In this document: piece after piece, positions 1 to 8,567 of the stretch | Layout of the letters: each line of letters begins with the position of its first letter | How positions within the stretch are numbered: the first letter of the stretch is position 1 | Source: Sphingomonas sp. DG1-23 | GTDB taxonomy: Bacteria > Pseudomonadota > Alphaproteobacteria > Sphingomonadales > Sphingomonadaceae | Length of the DNA: 64,000 nt | Reading direction: 5' to 3' | Assembly: GCF_030730875.1 (NCBI RefSeq) | Contig: NZ_JAVAMA010000005.1 | Location: forward strand, 248,001 to 312,000 | Notes under the pieces: generated by a model | The model's database searches: none | What the model was told of the DNA's origin: nothing | The model's input: the letters and a program-made list of their open reading frames with translations, nothing else | Program-made: the position numbers and the translations under genes

Positions 1-115
1 TGAGCTGCTTGCGCTCGGCGGACTCGAAATCAAATTCCTCGATCCGGTTTCCCTTGACGACGGCAACGCGGGTTTCCTCCCGGTGCCGTGCGTCGATCAG
101 CATACGCATGGTCAT
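1..115 (-). CDS. rne: Ribonuclease E, N-terminal fragment (runs off the left edge)
   Basis: The first 38 codons are visible, reading MTMRMLIDARHREETR and continuing to FDFESAERKQL, the typical start of alphaproteobacterial RNase E/G just before the S1 domain. RNase E starts mRNA decay and rRNA processing at the inner face of the membrane. Three in-frame ATGs lie at 115, 109 and 103. The one at 115 is chosen because a GGAG ribosome site lies about nine bases upstream on the minus strand. The S1 and catalytic domains are outside the window, so only identity and start can be judged. It diverges from the amidase gene across a long shared leader. Confidence 0.9.
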   Translation of the reverse strand, partial: MTMRMLIDARHREETRVAVVKGNRIEEFDFESAERKQL

Positions 116-604
116 TTATTATTCTCCGGGCGCGCCGGCCTGGACCCCTGAAGGTTGTGACCCTGAAGGGCTGGAGCGCGAGCGCGCGATACAAAGTGCG
201 GCCTTGGCCGGCGGCGCCGGCTGTGGTCTCGCAGGTTTCGAAAACTGCTGCTGCTCGCAGGGCACGCCCGGACGCGTGGTCCGGAAGCTCCGCCATCGTC
301 ACGCGGCCGGCCGAAGCCTGGCGGGTGGGACGATGGGGAAATTGCCTCATGCAAGCTTCAACCTGAACTGTCGCGGCAATGTGGCCGCGAATACCGTCCG
401 ATACAAGGATCGGAGCCGATGCTTGCTAGCACCCCCCGCGGCACGCGGCAACCGCGCCCGATACGAATAACGTAGCGCAAGTCGTGGCAGGAATTTGCCG
501 GCGACCGGCAAATTTATGCCGATTAACCAAGCTGTTTCACCTCGACTTGATGGGCGCCGCCTAAAAAGGACTCGTCAGGGAAGACGTGTCTCAGAGTTAG
601 GATC
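116..604. other. Divergent intergenic region with the long rne leader
   Basis: This 489-base gap separates the divergent rne and amidase starts and has no convincing gene. It contains a perfect inverted repeat with 10-base arms AATTTGCCGG (492-501) and CCGGCAAATT (505-514) around a three-base loop. There is no clear T run, so it is more likely a leader structure or protein site than a terminator. RNase E genes in other bacteria have long autoregulated 5' leaders, and the length of this one fits that pattern. That role is inferred. Confidence 0.5.
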
Positions 605-1852
605 GTGCATTTGGGCTGGACCCCTTATGGCCCGGCGCGGCATATCGCGCGGGTGTTATTCCTGCTTGCCCTACTCTCCGGCTGGTTGACCGGAGTGCCG
701 AGCTGGGCAGGCGTCGTGCAGGAAGTGCGCGTGCAGGGCGATCGCGTCGTCGTCAAATTCGACGCGCCGGTCGCCCAGGCGAGCGCGTTCCTGCTCTCCG
801 GGCCGCAGCGCATCGCGCTCGACGTGGCGGGTGCCGAGCCGGGCCGGGTGGCGGTCGCCGCCGGACCGGTCGCGAGGATCCGCCAGGGCACGCAGGGCGA
901 CGGCGCCCGCGTCGTATTCGATCTCGCGCGCCCGGCGATCGTCACCGAAGGCAGTTTCGGCAAGGACGGCCGCACGCTGACGCTCCAGCTCGAGACCGTC
1001 GACGACGAGCGCTTCGCCCGCGCCGCGGCCGAGCGCCGGATGAGCTTCCTGCCGCCCTTTACCTGGCTCCAGCCGGCGCGTCGGCATCCGTACAGCGTGT
1101 CGATGAAGCTGCCCGCGCGGGTCTCGCGTGCGGCGCTGCCGCGAATCTATGGCGATGCGGGCCGGCCGCTGGTGGTGATCGATGCCGGCCATGGCGGGCA
1201 CGATCCCGGCGCGCTCTCCACCGACGGCAGTCTCCGCGAGAAGGAAATCACGCTCGAGGTCGCCAAGGCGATCAAGGATGCGTTGCTCGCCTCGGGCCGG
1301 GTCCGCGTCGCGCTCACCCGCGAGGACGATCGCTTTCTCGTCCTCCAGGAACGCTACGGCCTCGCCCGGCGATTGAAGGCCGATCTGTTCATCTCGGTCC
1401 ATTGCGACAGTGCCGGCAATCCCGACGCCACCGGCGCGACCGTCTACACGCTCTCCGAAGTCGCTTCCGACAAGGAGGCCGCCCGCCTGGCCGCGCGCGA
1501 GAACAAGGCCGACATCCTCGCCGGCGTCGATCTCGGCGTCGCCAGCCCCGACATCTCGTCGATCCTGATCGATCTCACCCAGCGCGAGACGATGAACATG
1601 TCCGCCAATTTCGCGCGGCTGCTCGGCCGCGAGGCCCAGCCGCTGATTCCGATCAAGGCCAATTACCACCGCATGGCCTCGCTGATGGTGCTGAAGGCGC
1701 CCGACATGCCTTCGGTGCTGTTCGAGACCGGCTATATCTCGAATCTCGCCGACGCGGCGTTTCTCGCTTCGGACGAAGGGCAGCGCAAAGTCGCGCAGAG
1801 CGTGCGCAAAGCGGTGGAAATCCACTTCGCCACGCGCATGGCCTCGCGCTAG
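605..1852 (+). CDS. amiC: N-acetylmuramoyl-L-alanine amidase (AmiC type, AMIN + Amidase_3)
   Basis: The enzyme cuts the amide bond between N-acetylmuramic acid and the stem peptide and acts in the periplasm during daughter-cell separation. An N-terminal hydrophobic export segment (about residues 15-33) is followed by an AMIN domain (about 36-130) and a zinc amidase domain (about 188-410). Zinc-site motifs are visible: VIDAGHGGHDPGA near residue 195, the glutamate in REKEITLEV, FISVHCDSA, and the catalytic glutamate in LFETGYISN near the end. Its 415 residues are normal for AmiC. The start is GTG at 605, with TTG at 611 as an alternative. It is followed in the same direction by a PBP1A gene, giving a cell-wall pair. 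An EnvC-like activator is encoded at 49179. Confidence 0.9.
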   Translation: MHLGWTPYGPARHIARVLFLLALLSGWLTGVPSWAGVVQEVRVQGDRVVVKFDAPVAQASAFLLSGPQRIALDVAGAEPGRVAVAAGPVARIRQGTQGDGARVVFDLARPAIVTEGSFGKDGRTLTLQLETVDDERFARAAAERRMSFLPPFTWLQPARRHPYSVSMKLPARVSRAALPRIYGDAGRPLVVIDAGHGGHDPGALSTDGSLREKEITLEVAKAIKDALLASGRVRVALTREDDRFLVLQERYGLARRLKADLFISVHCDSAGNPDATGATVYTLSEVASDKEAARLAARENKADILAGVDLGVASPDISSILIDLTQRETMNMSANFARLLGREAQPLIPIKANYHRMASLMVLKAPDMPSVLFETGYISNLADAAFLASDEGQRKVAQSVRKAVEIHFATRMASR

Positions 1853-1968
1853 ACCTTTCTCCCCCGGCTCCCTCATGCGTTCATTATAGACGCGAAACGG
1901 ACGAGTTGATTTCGCGCGCGTTTTGATCGGGTTTCATCGGGCCAGAAAGTTGCTACACCGCACCCCGC

Positions 1969-4485
1969 ATGGCGGACGGCAGCATTTCCAGCGAGAAGGT
2001 GACGATCAAGCGCGAGGTCGGCGGCATCCGCGGCTGGTATCGGCGCGTGCATCGTCGCTGGTGGTTTCGAATTCTGGCCTGGCTGGCACTGCTCGCCGGG
2101 TTGTTCTGGTTCCTGATCTGGCTGCTCATCGCGCGCAATCTGCCCTCGGTCGATACGTTGCGCGCCTATGAGCCGCCGCTGCCGACCAATGTCCGCTCGG
2201 CCGACGGCCTGCCGATCCACAGCTATGCCCGCGAGCGCCGCGTTCAGCTGAGCTATGCCGAATATCCGAAGAAGCTGGTCGAGGCGTTCCTGTCGGCCGA
2301 GGACAAGACCTTCTTCAGCCATCACGGCGTCGACATCCCCGGACTGGCGCGCGCCGCATTCCAGGGGATCTTGAGCGGCTCGACGCCCCGCGGCACCTCG
2401 ACGATCACCCAGCAGGTCGCCAAGAATCTGCTGATCGGCAACGAAGTCAGCTATCTGCGCAAGGGCAAGGAAGCGATTCTCGCCTGGAAGATCGAGAATA
2501 CGCTCTCCAAGGAGACGATCCTCGAGCTCTACCTCAATTCGATCGAGCTCGGCCGCAACGCCGGCGGCGTCGAGGCGGCGAGCCAGGCCTATTTCGGCAA
2601 GGAGCTGAACAAGCTCAGCCTGCCGCAAATGGCCTATCTGGCGATCCTGCCCAAGGGCCCGGCGAACTACGCCCCCGAGCGCTATGAGAGCCGCGCGATC
2701 GAGCGGCGCAACTGGGTGCTCGGCCAGATGCTCGCCAACGGCTTCATCACCGAGTCCGAGCATGCCGAGGCCGTCGCCGCCCCGCTCGGCGCGATCCCGC
2801 GCCAGACCCCGCGCTACGAGCGCGTCGGCGGCTATTTCGTCGAGGAGGTCCGCCGCCAGCTGATCGACAAGTTCGGCGAGCAGGCCGAGGACGGCCCCAA
2901 CAGCGTCTATGGCGGCGGCCTGTGGGTGCGCACCTCGCTCGATCCGCGGCTTCAGCAATATGCCCAGAAGGCCCTGCGCGACGGCCTGCTCCGCTACGAT
3001 CGCGGGCGCGGCTGGTCCGGCCCGATCAATCATGTCGAAGTCGAGAAAGGCTGGCTCCAGCCGTTCCTCAACACCAATATCGGCGTGGATTACGAAGATT
3101 GGCGCGCCGCGGTGGCGATCGAACGCAACGCCGGCGGCTGGGAGATCGGCTTCGACAACGGCCAGACCGGAACGCTGCCGCGCGGCCTCGCGACGATGCC
3201 GGTGCGCGGCCAGGGCGGCGAAGCGTTCGACGCGATCAAACCGGGCGACATTCTCGCGGTCGCGCCCGAAGGCGGCGCCTGGGCGCTCCGTTCGGTCCCC
3301 AAGGTATCGGGCGGCATGGTCGTCGAGGATCCGCGGACCGGCCGGGTGCTGGCGATGCAGGGCGGCTTCGATTCGCGCATCCAGTCGTTCAATCGCGCCA
3401 CCCAGGCGCAGCGCCAGCCCGGCTCGACGATCAAGCCATTGGTCTATGCCGCGGCGATGGAGCAGGGCCTGACGCCGGCGACGATCGTGGTCGATGGCCC
3501 GTTCTGCGTGTGGCAGGGCGCCAATCTCGGCAACAAATGCTTCCGCAATTTCGGCAATCAGCGCGGCGCCGGACCCAAGACCTTGCGCTGGGGCGTCGAG
3601 CAGTCGCGCAACCTGATGACGGTGCAGGTCGCCAACCAGATCGGCATGGAGCACGTCGTCGACCTGATCCAGCGCGTCGGCGTCTCGAAGCAGAAATTCC
3701 CGACCTATCTCAGCTATGCGCTCGGCGCCGGCGAGACCACCGTGCTGCGCATGGTCAACGCCTATTCGATCCTCGTGAACCATGGCCGCGCGCTCGATCC
3801 GACCGTGATCGATTTCGTCCAGAACCGCCGCGGCGCCGTGGTCTGGCCCGAGAATTGGCGCGCATGCGATCGCTGCAATGCCCGCGACTATGACGGCGGC
3901 GCGATGCCCCGCCCGGTGACGCGGGCGCGGCAGGTGGTCGAGCCGATGAGCGCCTATCAGATCGTCCACATCACCGAAGGCGTGATCCAGCGCGGCACCG
4001 CCACCACGTTGCGCGAGCTCGGCCGGCCGATCATGGGCAAGACCGGGACCACGTCGGGCCCGACCGACGTGTGGTTCGTCGGCGGCACCCCGCAGATGAT
4101 CGGCGGTCTCTATCTCGGCTATGATACCCCGGTAAACCTTGGCGGTTATGCCCAGGGCGGGTCGATCGCCGCGCCGATCTTCAAGCAATTCGCCATCCCC
4201 GCGTTCAAGGACATGGAAGTGCTGCCGTTCACCGCGCCCGCCGGGATCCGCATGGCGCGGATCGATCGCGCGAGCGGCCGGCGGGTGACCGGCGGCTGGC
4301 CGACCAGCGATCCGCTCGCCTCGGTGATCTGGGAAGCCTTCAAGCCCGAAGTCGAGCCGCAGCGCCGCCGTCGCGGGCAGGAAGAGGAAGCGGCCGAGAA
4401 GAAAGCGGTCGAGAAGAAGGCCGCGCCGGCCACCAGAGCGCCGTCCGACAGCGACTTCTTGCAACGCGAGGGCGGAATCTACTAG
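1969..4485 (+). CDS. mrcA: Penicillin-binding protein 1A (glycosyltransferase/transpeptidase)
   Basis: This bifunctional class A PBP polymerises glycan strands and cross-links them in the periplasm. A cytoplasmic tail and one membrane segment (about residues 33-55) are followed by a GT51 domain with [12 protein letters not shown] (catalytic glutamate, about 110) and [14 protein letters not shown] (about 141). An OB-like insert separates it from the transpeptidase domain. The serine motif is QPGSTIKP (about 483), the SxN motif is SRN, and the third motif is [11 protein letters not shown] (about 690). The tail is rich in Lys, Glu and Ala and may be flexible. The 838-residue length is typical. 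The upstream gap of 116 bases probably holds its own promoter. Confidence 0.95.
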   Translation: MADGSISSEKVTIKREVGGIRGWYRRVHRRWWFRILAWLALLAGLFWFLIWLLIARNLPSVDTLRAYEPPLPTNVRSADGLPIHSYARERRVQLSYAEYPKKLVEAFLSAEDKTFFSHHGVDIPGLARAAFQGILSGSTPRGTSTITQQVAKNLLIGNEVSYLRKGKEAILAWKIENTLSKETILELYLNSIELGRNAGGVEAASQAYFGKELNKLSLPQMAYLAILPKGPANYAPERYESRAIERRNWVLGQMLANGFITESEHAEAVAAPLGAIPRQTPRYERVGGYFVEEVRRQLIDKFGEQAEDGPNSVYGGGLWVRTSLDPRLQQYAQKALRDGLLRYDRGRGWSGPINHVEVEKGWLQPFLNTNIGVDYEDWRAAVAIERNAGGWEIGFDNGQTGTLPRGLATMPVRGQGGEAFDAIKPGDILAVAPEGGAWALRSVPKVSGGMVVEDPRTGRVLAMQGGFDSRIQSFNRATQAQRQPGSTIKPLVYAAAMEQGLTPATIVVDGPFCVWQGANLGNKCFRNFGNQRGAGPKTLRWGVEQSRNLMTVQVANQIGMEHVVDLIQRVGVSKQKFPTYLSYALGAGETTVLRMVNAYSILVNHGRALDPTVIDFVQNRRGAVVWPENWRACDRCNARDYDGGAMPRPVTRARQVVEPMSAYQIVHITEGVIQRGTATTLRELGRPIMGKTGTTSGPTDVWFVGGTPQMIGGLYLGYDTPVNLGGYAQGGSIAAPIFKQFAIPAFKDMEVLPFTAPAGIRMARIDRASGRRVTGGWPTSDPLASVIWEAFKPEVEPQRRRRGQEEEAAEKKAVEKKAAPATRAPSDSDFLQREGGIY

Positions 4486-4570
4486 CGCGCTTCCTATATA
4501 CGGGCGTCCCCCTTCAGCTCCGTCATCTCCGCAAAGGCGCGATGACGAACGAATTTTGGAGTTACCAACC

Positions 4571-5698
4571 ATGCGCGCCGAAGCGCAGGCTAATGTCGAC
4601 AAGATCAAGGCGGCGCTGGCGCTGCTGCGCCGGTTCCTCGATTGGGACCGCGCGCTGCGCCGGCTCGACGAGCTCAATGCGCGCGTCGAGGATCCGACGC
4701 TCTGGAACGACGCCAAACAGGCCCAGGAGGTGATGCGCGAGCGTCGCCGCCTCGACGAGGCGATCGGCGCGACGCGCGCGATCGAGACCGAGCTCAACGA
4801 CACCGCCGAGCTGATCGAGATGGCGGAGGCCGAAGGCGACGAGGAAATGGCGAGCGAAGGCACCGCCGCGCTCGCCGCGCTCGCCGAGCGCGCCGAGGTC
4901 GACAAGGTCAAGGCCCTGCTCTCGGGCGAGGCCGATCCCAACGACACCTATATCGAGATCAACTCGGGCGCCGGCGGCACCGAGAGCCAGGATTGGGCGG
5001 GCATGCTCCAGCGTATGTATACCCGCTGGGCCGAGCGGCACGGGTTGAAGGTCGAATTGATCGATTATCATGCGGGCGAGCAGGCCGGGATCAAATCGGC
5101 GACGCTGCTCGTCAAGGGCGAGAACGCGTACGGTTACGCCAAGACCGAGAGCGGGGTGCACCGCCTCGTCCGCATCTCGCCGTACGACAGCGCGGCGCGC
5201 CGCCACACCAGCTTCTCGTCGGTGTGGGTCTATCCGGTGATCGATGACGACATCCAGGTCGAATATAATGAAAGCGACCTGCGCATCGACACCTATCGCG
5301 CCTCGGGGGCCGGCGGTCAGCACATCAACACCACCGATTCGGCGGTGCGCATCACCCATATCCCCACCGGGATCGTCGTGCAGTGCCAGAACCAGCGTTC
5401 GCAGCACAAGAACAAGGCCGAGGCCTATAACCAGCTCCGCGCCCGCCTCTACGAGCGCGAGCTGGCGATCCGCGAGCAGGCGGCGAATGCCGAGAACGCC
5501 ACCAAGACCGATATCGGCTGGGGCCACCAGATCCGTTCCTACGTTCTCCAGCCCTATCAGCTGGTCAAGGACCTGCGCACCGGCGTGACCTCGACCGCGC
5601 CGTCGGACGTGCTCGACGGAGATCTCGACGCGTTCATGGCGGCTGCGCTATCGCAGCGCGTGACCGGCGAGACGGTCGAAGTGGAGGATGTGGATTGA
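4571..5698 (+). CDS. prfB: Peptide chain release factor 2
   Basis: RF2 reads UGA and UAA stop codons and releases the peptide. The GGQ motif is in [17 protein letters not shown] (about residue 248), followed by the family stretch [12 protein letters not shown]. The stop-codon recognition tripeptide reads SPY (in [16 protein letters not shown]) rather than the SPF of E. coli. I recall this variant from other alphaproteobacterial RF2 proteins. The gene reads straight through from the ATG at 4571, so there is no programmed +1 frameshift of the E. coli type. GGAG lies at 4558-4561, upstream of this start. The stop overlaps the start of the next gene within TTGA. Confidence 0.95.
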   Translation: MRAEAQANVDKIKAALALLRRFLDWDRALRRLDELNARVEDPTLWNDAKQAQEVMRERRRLDEAIGATRAIETELNDTAELIEMAEAEGDEEMASEGTAALAALAERAEVDKVKALLSGEADPNDTYIEINSGAGGTESQDWAGMLQRMYTRWAERHGLKVELIDYHAGEQAGIKSATLLVKGENAYGYAKTESGVHRLVRISPYDSAARRHTSFSSVWVYPVIDDDIQVEYNESDLRIDTYRASGAGGQHINTTDSAVRITHIPTGIVVQCQNQRSQHKNKAEAYNQLRARLYERELAIREQAANAENATKTDIGWGHQIRSYVLQPYQLVKDLRTGVTSTAPSDVLDGDLDAFMAAALSQRVTGETVEVEDVD

Positions 5699-6462
5699 GG
5701 TCGGCCCGCGCTCTGGGCATTGCCGCGCTGCTGCTCGCCGGATGCGACGGCGGCGGTGCGGTGCCGGGCGAGCGCAAGGAGCAGACCAGGAATACCGGCT
5801 TCCCCGCCGCCGACCGCCCCGTCGCGACGATCGTCTCGGCACGCTGGTCGACCGAAGAGGCCCGCGACCGGCTCAACGAGGCCGGACAGGTGATGAACCT
5901 CGCCGGGATCAAGCCCGGCATGACCGTCGCCGATATCGGCGCGGGCGAGGGCTATTACACGATCCGCCTCGGCCAGCGGGTCGGCAAGGAAGGCCGCGTG
6001 GTCGCCGAGGACATCGTCCCCGAGGTCCGCGACGCGCTCGCCACCCGGGTGGTGCGCGAGCGGCTCGACAATGTCAGCGTCCGGCTCGGCCTTCCCGCCG
6101 ATCCGCGGCTTCCCGAAGCGAGCTTCGACCGCGTGCTGATGGTCCATATGTACCACGAGATCGAGAGCCCCTACGAATTCCTGTGGCGGCTGCGCCCCTC
6201 GCTGCGCCCCGAGGGGCAAGTGATCGTGGTCGATGCCGATCGCCCCACCGAGCATCACGGCACCCCGCCCGATCTGCTCAAATGCGAATTCGCCGCGGTC
6301 GGTTATGCGATGGTGTCGATGCGGCCGATGCCGTCGGCGGGCGGCTATATCGCGATCTTCCGTGCCGAGGGCGAGCGTCCCGAGCCTGGCACGCTCAAGG
6401 CGTGCAAGAGCGGCGCGCGTGCCACCCCGGCGGCGGTGCAGCAGGGCCAGGGCTCAGAGTAA
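5695..6462 (+). CDS. Class I SAM-dependent methyltransferase with a lipoprotein signal
   Basis: The protein (255 residues) begins [20 protein letters not shown], which is a lipobox (LLAGC) lipoprotein signal. It continues into a Rossmann methyltransferase fold with motif [17 protein letters not shown] (about residues 75-90), an acidic motif II in VVAEDIVPE, and a later [14 protein letters not shown] block. The substrate is unknown. The start is TTG at 5695, overlapping the prfB stop by four bases, so the two are probably translationally coupled. Exporting a SAM-using enzyme is odd because SAM is made in the cytoplasm. The alternative is that translation starts further in and the signal is not used. 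It converges with the RadC-like gene, sharing nine bases. Confidence 0.8.
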   Translation: MRSARALGIAALLLAGCDGGGAVPGERKEQTRNTGFPAADRPVATIVSARWSTEEARDRLNEAGQVMNLAGIKPGMTVADIGAGEGYYTIRLGQRVGKEGRVVAEDIVPEVRDALATRVVRERLDNVSVRLGLPADPRLPEASFDRVLMVHMYHEIESPYEFLWRLRPSLRPEGQVIVVDADRPTEHHGTPPDLLKCEFAAVGYAMVSMRPMPSAGGYIAIFRAEGERPEPGTLKACKSGARATPAAVQQGQGSE

Positions 6463-6903
6463 GCCGAGCCGGCGGAAGCTGGTGATCCCGTCGCGCGCGA
6501 CGATCAGATGATCGAGCAGCCGCATCTCCAGCGTCGCCAGCGCCCGCGCCAGCAATCGCGTCGCCTCGCGGTCGGCCACGCTCGGGGTCGGATCGCCGCT
6601 CGGATGGTTGTGCGCCATCACCACCGCCGCCGCGCCGAACGCCAGTGCGTCGGCGGCCACGTCGCGGATCGGCAGCACCAGCCGGTCGACCGCGCCCGAA
6701 CGCGTATGGCGCATTCCCAGCACGCGCTGGTCCCCGTTCAGATAGGCGAACGCCATCACTTCGGTCGCCTCGTCGACGAGGCACGCGAACAGCGCCCCCG
6801 CGGCGGCGGGATCGGCGAGGCGGTGCGGCGCTTCGAGAGCTTCCAGTCCCACCATCGGTAGCTGCCAGCAGCAGGCCCCCGCCCGAAGCGCGACTCGCTC
6901 CAC
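6454..6903 (-). CDS. RadC-like JAB/MPN domain protein (short form)
   Basis: The protein (149 residues) is essentially a RadC JAB1/MPN domain. It has the JAMM zinc signature AHNHPSGDPTPSVADRE at about residues 96-112 and the family ending LLDHLIVARDG. The usual N-terminal helix-hairpin-helix part of about 70 residues found in full RadC is missing. Despite the name, RadC proteins have no settled role in repair; the JAMM fold suggests a metallo-isopeptidase or nuclease-associated role. The start used is GTG at 6903. An internal ATG at codon 17 is possible. It overlaps the methyltransferase 3' end in convergent orientation. Confidence 0.75.
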   Translation of the reverse strand: MERVALRAGACCWQLPMVGLEALEAPHRLADPAAAGALFACLVDEATEVMAFAYLNGDQRVLGMRHTRSGAVDRLVLPIRDVAADALAFGAAAVVMAHNHPSGDPTPSVADREATRLLARALATLEMRLLDHLIVARDGITSFRRLGLL

Positions 6904-7098
6904 TTTGGCGGAATCCCTCGCCCGTTTCCGTCAGCCCGGCGGGGAGGACGATGCCGGATCGAGAGAAGCTCCATATCCGATCGATCATCGTGGAATCGCG
7001 CATGGGTTCGCCGTCCTTGCGTTCATTGCGGGACGGCCGCGCGTTGCTTATGCTGACCGCGGGGCGAGTTACCGCGCCAAGGAGACCGAGACCGCGGT

Positions 7099-7995
7099 AT
7101 GCGACATCCCGAATATCAATATCTCGACCTGCTTGCCCGCGTCCTCGACGCCGGCGACGAGCGGATCGATCGAACCGGTGTCGGAACCCGGTCGATCTTC
7201 GGCGCGATGGTCCGATTCGACCTCTCCGACGGCACTGTCCCCATCCTCACGACGAAGCGGGTGTACTGGAAAACCGCCGTCAAGGAGATGCTGTGGTTCC
7301 TGACCGGCGGCACCAACATCCAGTCACTGCTCCGGGAGAACGTCCGAATCTGGACCGACTGGCCGTTGGACGCGTATCGGCGCGAGACGGGCGAGGACAT
7401 CGGCCAGGCTGAATTCGAACGGCGCGTGGTTGCCGACGACGAATTTGCCCGACGCTGGGGCGAGTTGGGGCCGGTATACGGGAAACAGTGGCGGCGGTGG
7501 CTCGGGCCCGATGGGCACGAGCACGATCAGATCGCCGATCTGGTGCGCGCGCTACGCGAGAACCCGACCAGTCGCAGGTTGCTTTTCCATGGCTGGAATG
7601 TCGCCGAACTGGGCGCGATGGCGCTCCCGCCATGCCATATGGTGTACCAGTATCATGTCACCTCGGACGGCAGGCTCAACTGCCTGCTTTTCCAGCGTTC
7701 AGTCGATCTGCTGCTGGGGGCGGCGTTCAACTTCGTTGGAGCCACGGCTCTGCAGTTGATGCTCGCCCAGCAAGCCGGCCTTACCCCGGGAGAGCTCATC
7801 TGGGTCGGCGGTGACGTTCATCTTTATTTGAACCACCTCGATCAGGCGCGCGAGCAGCTCACACGGTCGCCACGTCCGTTCCCGACGATGACGTTGAAGC
7901 GCCGCGGCGCGGATATCGACGATTATCGCATATCGGATTTTGAGGTCACGAACTACACGCCCCATCCGCCGATCAGCGCAGACGTTGCGGTGTAG
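7099..7995 (+). CDS. thyA: Thymidylate synthase, long form, apparently acquired
   Basis: ThyA methylates dUMP to dTMP using methylene-tetrahydrofolate. The catalytic cysteine is in LPPCHMVYQYHV. Other family motifs are RTGVGTRSIFG, TTKRVYWKT, GPVYGKQWRRW, QRSVDLLLGAAFN and the C-terminal FEVTNYTPHPPISADVAV. At 298 residues it is longer than the 264-residue E. coli type because of an insert between IWTDWPL and GELGPVYG. It lies next to the Rhs locus, while a remnant of a different ThyA lies in frame just before the glutaminyl cyclase-folA operon at 13572. I infer that this copy replaced the native gene. An AGGAG lies about 17 bases upstream of the ATG. Confidence 0.93.
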   Translation: MRHPEYQYLDLLARVLDAGDERIDRTGVGTRSIFGAMVRFDLSDGTVPILTTKRVYWKTAVKEMLWFLTGGTNIQSLLRENVRIWTDWPLDAYRRETGEDIGQAEFERRVVADDEFARRWGELGPVYGKQWRRWLGPDGHEHDQIADLVRALRENPTSRRLLFHGWNVAELGAMALPPCHMVYQYHVTSDGRLNCLLFQRSVDLLLGAAFNFVGATALQLMLAQQAGLTPGELIWVGGDVHLYLNHLDQAREQLTRSPRPFPTMTLKRRGADIDDYRISDFEVTNYTPHPPISADVAV

Positions 7996-8111
7996 ACGCG
8001 GGACGACCCTGCCCACATGCTGCGCGAACCGGACAGGCGGCGATTACGGCACGCTCACAATGCGCCGTCATCAGGCTGGAGAGCCGCCCCGGGGCAGCCG
8101 CGCGCCGCAGC

Positions 8112-8567
8112 TCATGCACCGGAGAACAGGTAGCGCGAGACGTCCACTCGAACCAGCCGCCCCTCCGCGAAGAAGAGTCTATAGCGAACCCGGCCCGCGA
8201 ACGCTTCGTGCCTGGAAATCAACAATGACCCATCCTGCGCGATGAACTGACCCACCTTGTCCAGAGGTACATCCTTCAGTTCTTCGAAAGGTTTTCCTTG
8301 CGAAACCGGATAGACGACGAAGTCGCCCTCCGCGCGAGCGGAAATCAGCGATCTCGATTGATCCTCCCCGACCGAGAATAGGCCGACATTTCCGCGATCG
8401 AAGCTATACTTCCATGAAAACGGACCGCTTTGGAAGGATAATACGCTCAGGATCTTTCTGTTGTCGCGCGCGAGCGGGCGGCCAAAAGCGGTCACCACTG
8501 CGGACGACAACGCGACGACAAGTATCGCGGATAATATTATTTGCAGGATACGCCGTCCATTGAACAT
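8112..8567 (-). CDS. Small membrane-anchored protein, candidate immunity protein of the Rhs locus
   Basis: The protein (151 residues) has an N-terminal hydrophobic segment (about 8-28, [20 protein letters not shown]) and a hydrophilic remainder likely outside the inner membrane. I recognise no family. It starts inside the last 31 bases of the Rhs gene and runs in the same direction. A small gene directly after an Rhs C-terminal tip is the usual place for an immunity gene. Its base composition is noticeably more AT-rich than the neighbouring housekeeping genes. If it is an immunity protein, a membrane anchor would place it in the periplasm, matching the Sec signals on the two Rhs proteins. Function is inferred from position only. 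Confidence 0.7.
   Translation of the reverse strand: MFNGRRILQIILSAILVVALSSAVVTAFGRPLARDNRKILSVLSFQSGPFSWKYSFDRGNVGLFSVGEDQSRSLISARAEGDFVVYPVSQGKPFEELKDVPLDKVGQFIAQDGSLLISRHEAFAGRVRYRLFFAEGRLVRVDVSRYLFSGA

Noticed and set aside
4541..4640. Programmed frameshift in prfB
   Set aside because: The gene is open in one frame from the ATG at 4571, with no in-frame early UGA and no slippery CUU-UGA site.
1873..4947. A 1024-codon open frame on the minus strand opposite PBP1A and prfB
   Set aside because: It is a shadow of two well-recognised plus-strand genes. High GC leaves few stops in the opposite frame, and the translation matches no family.
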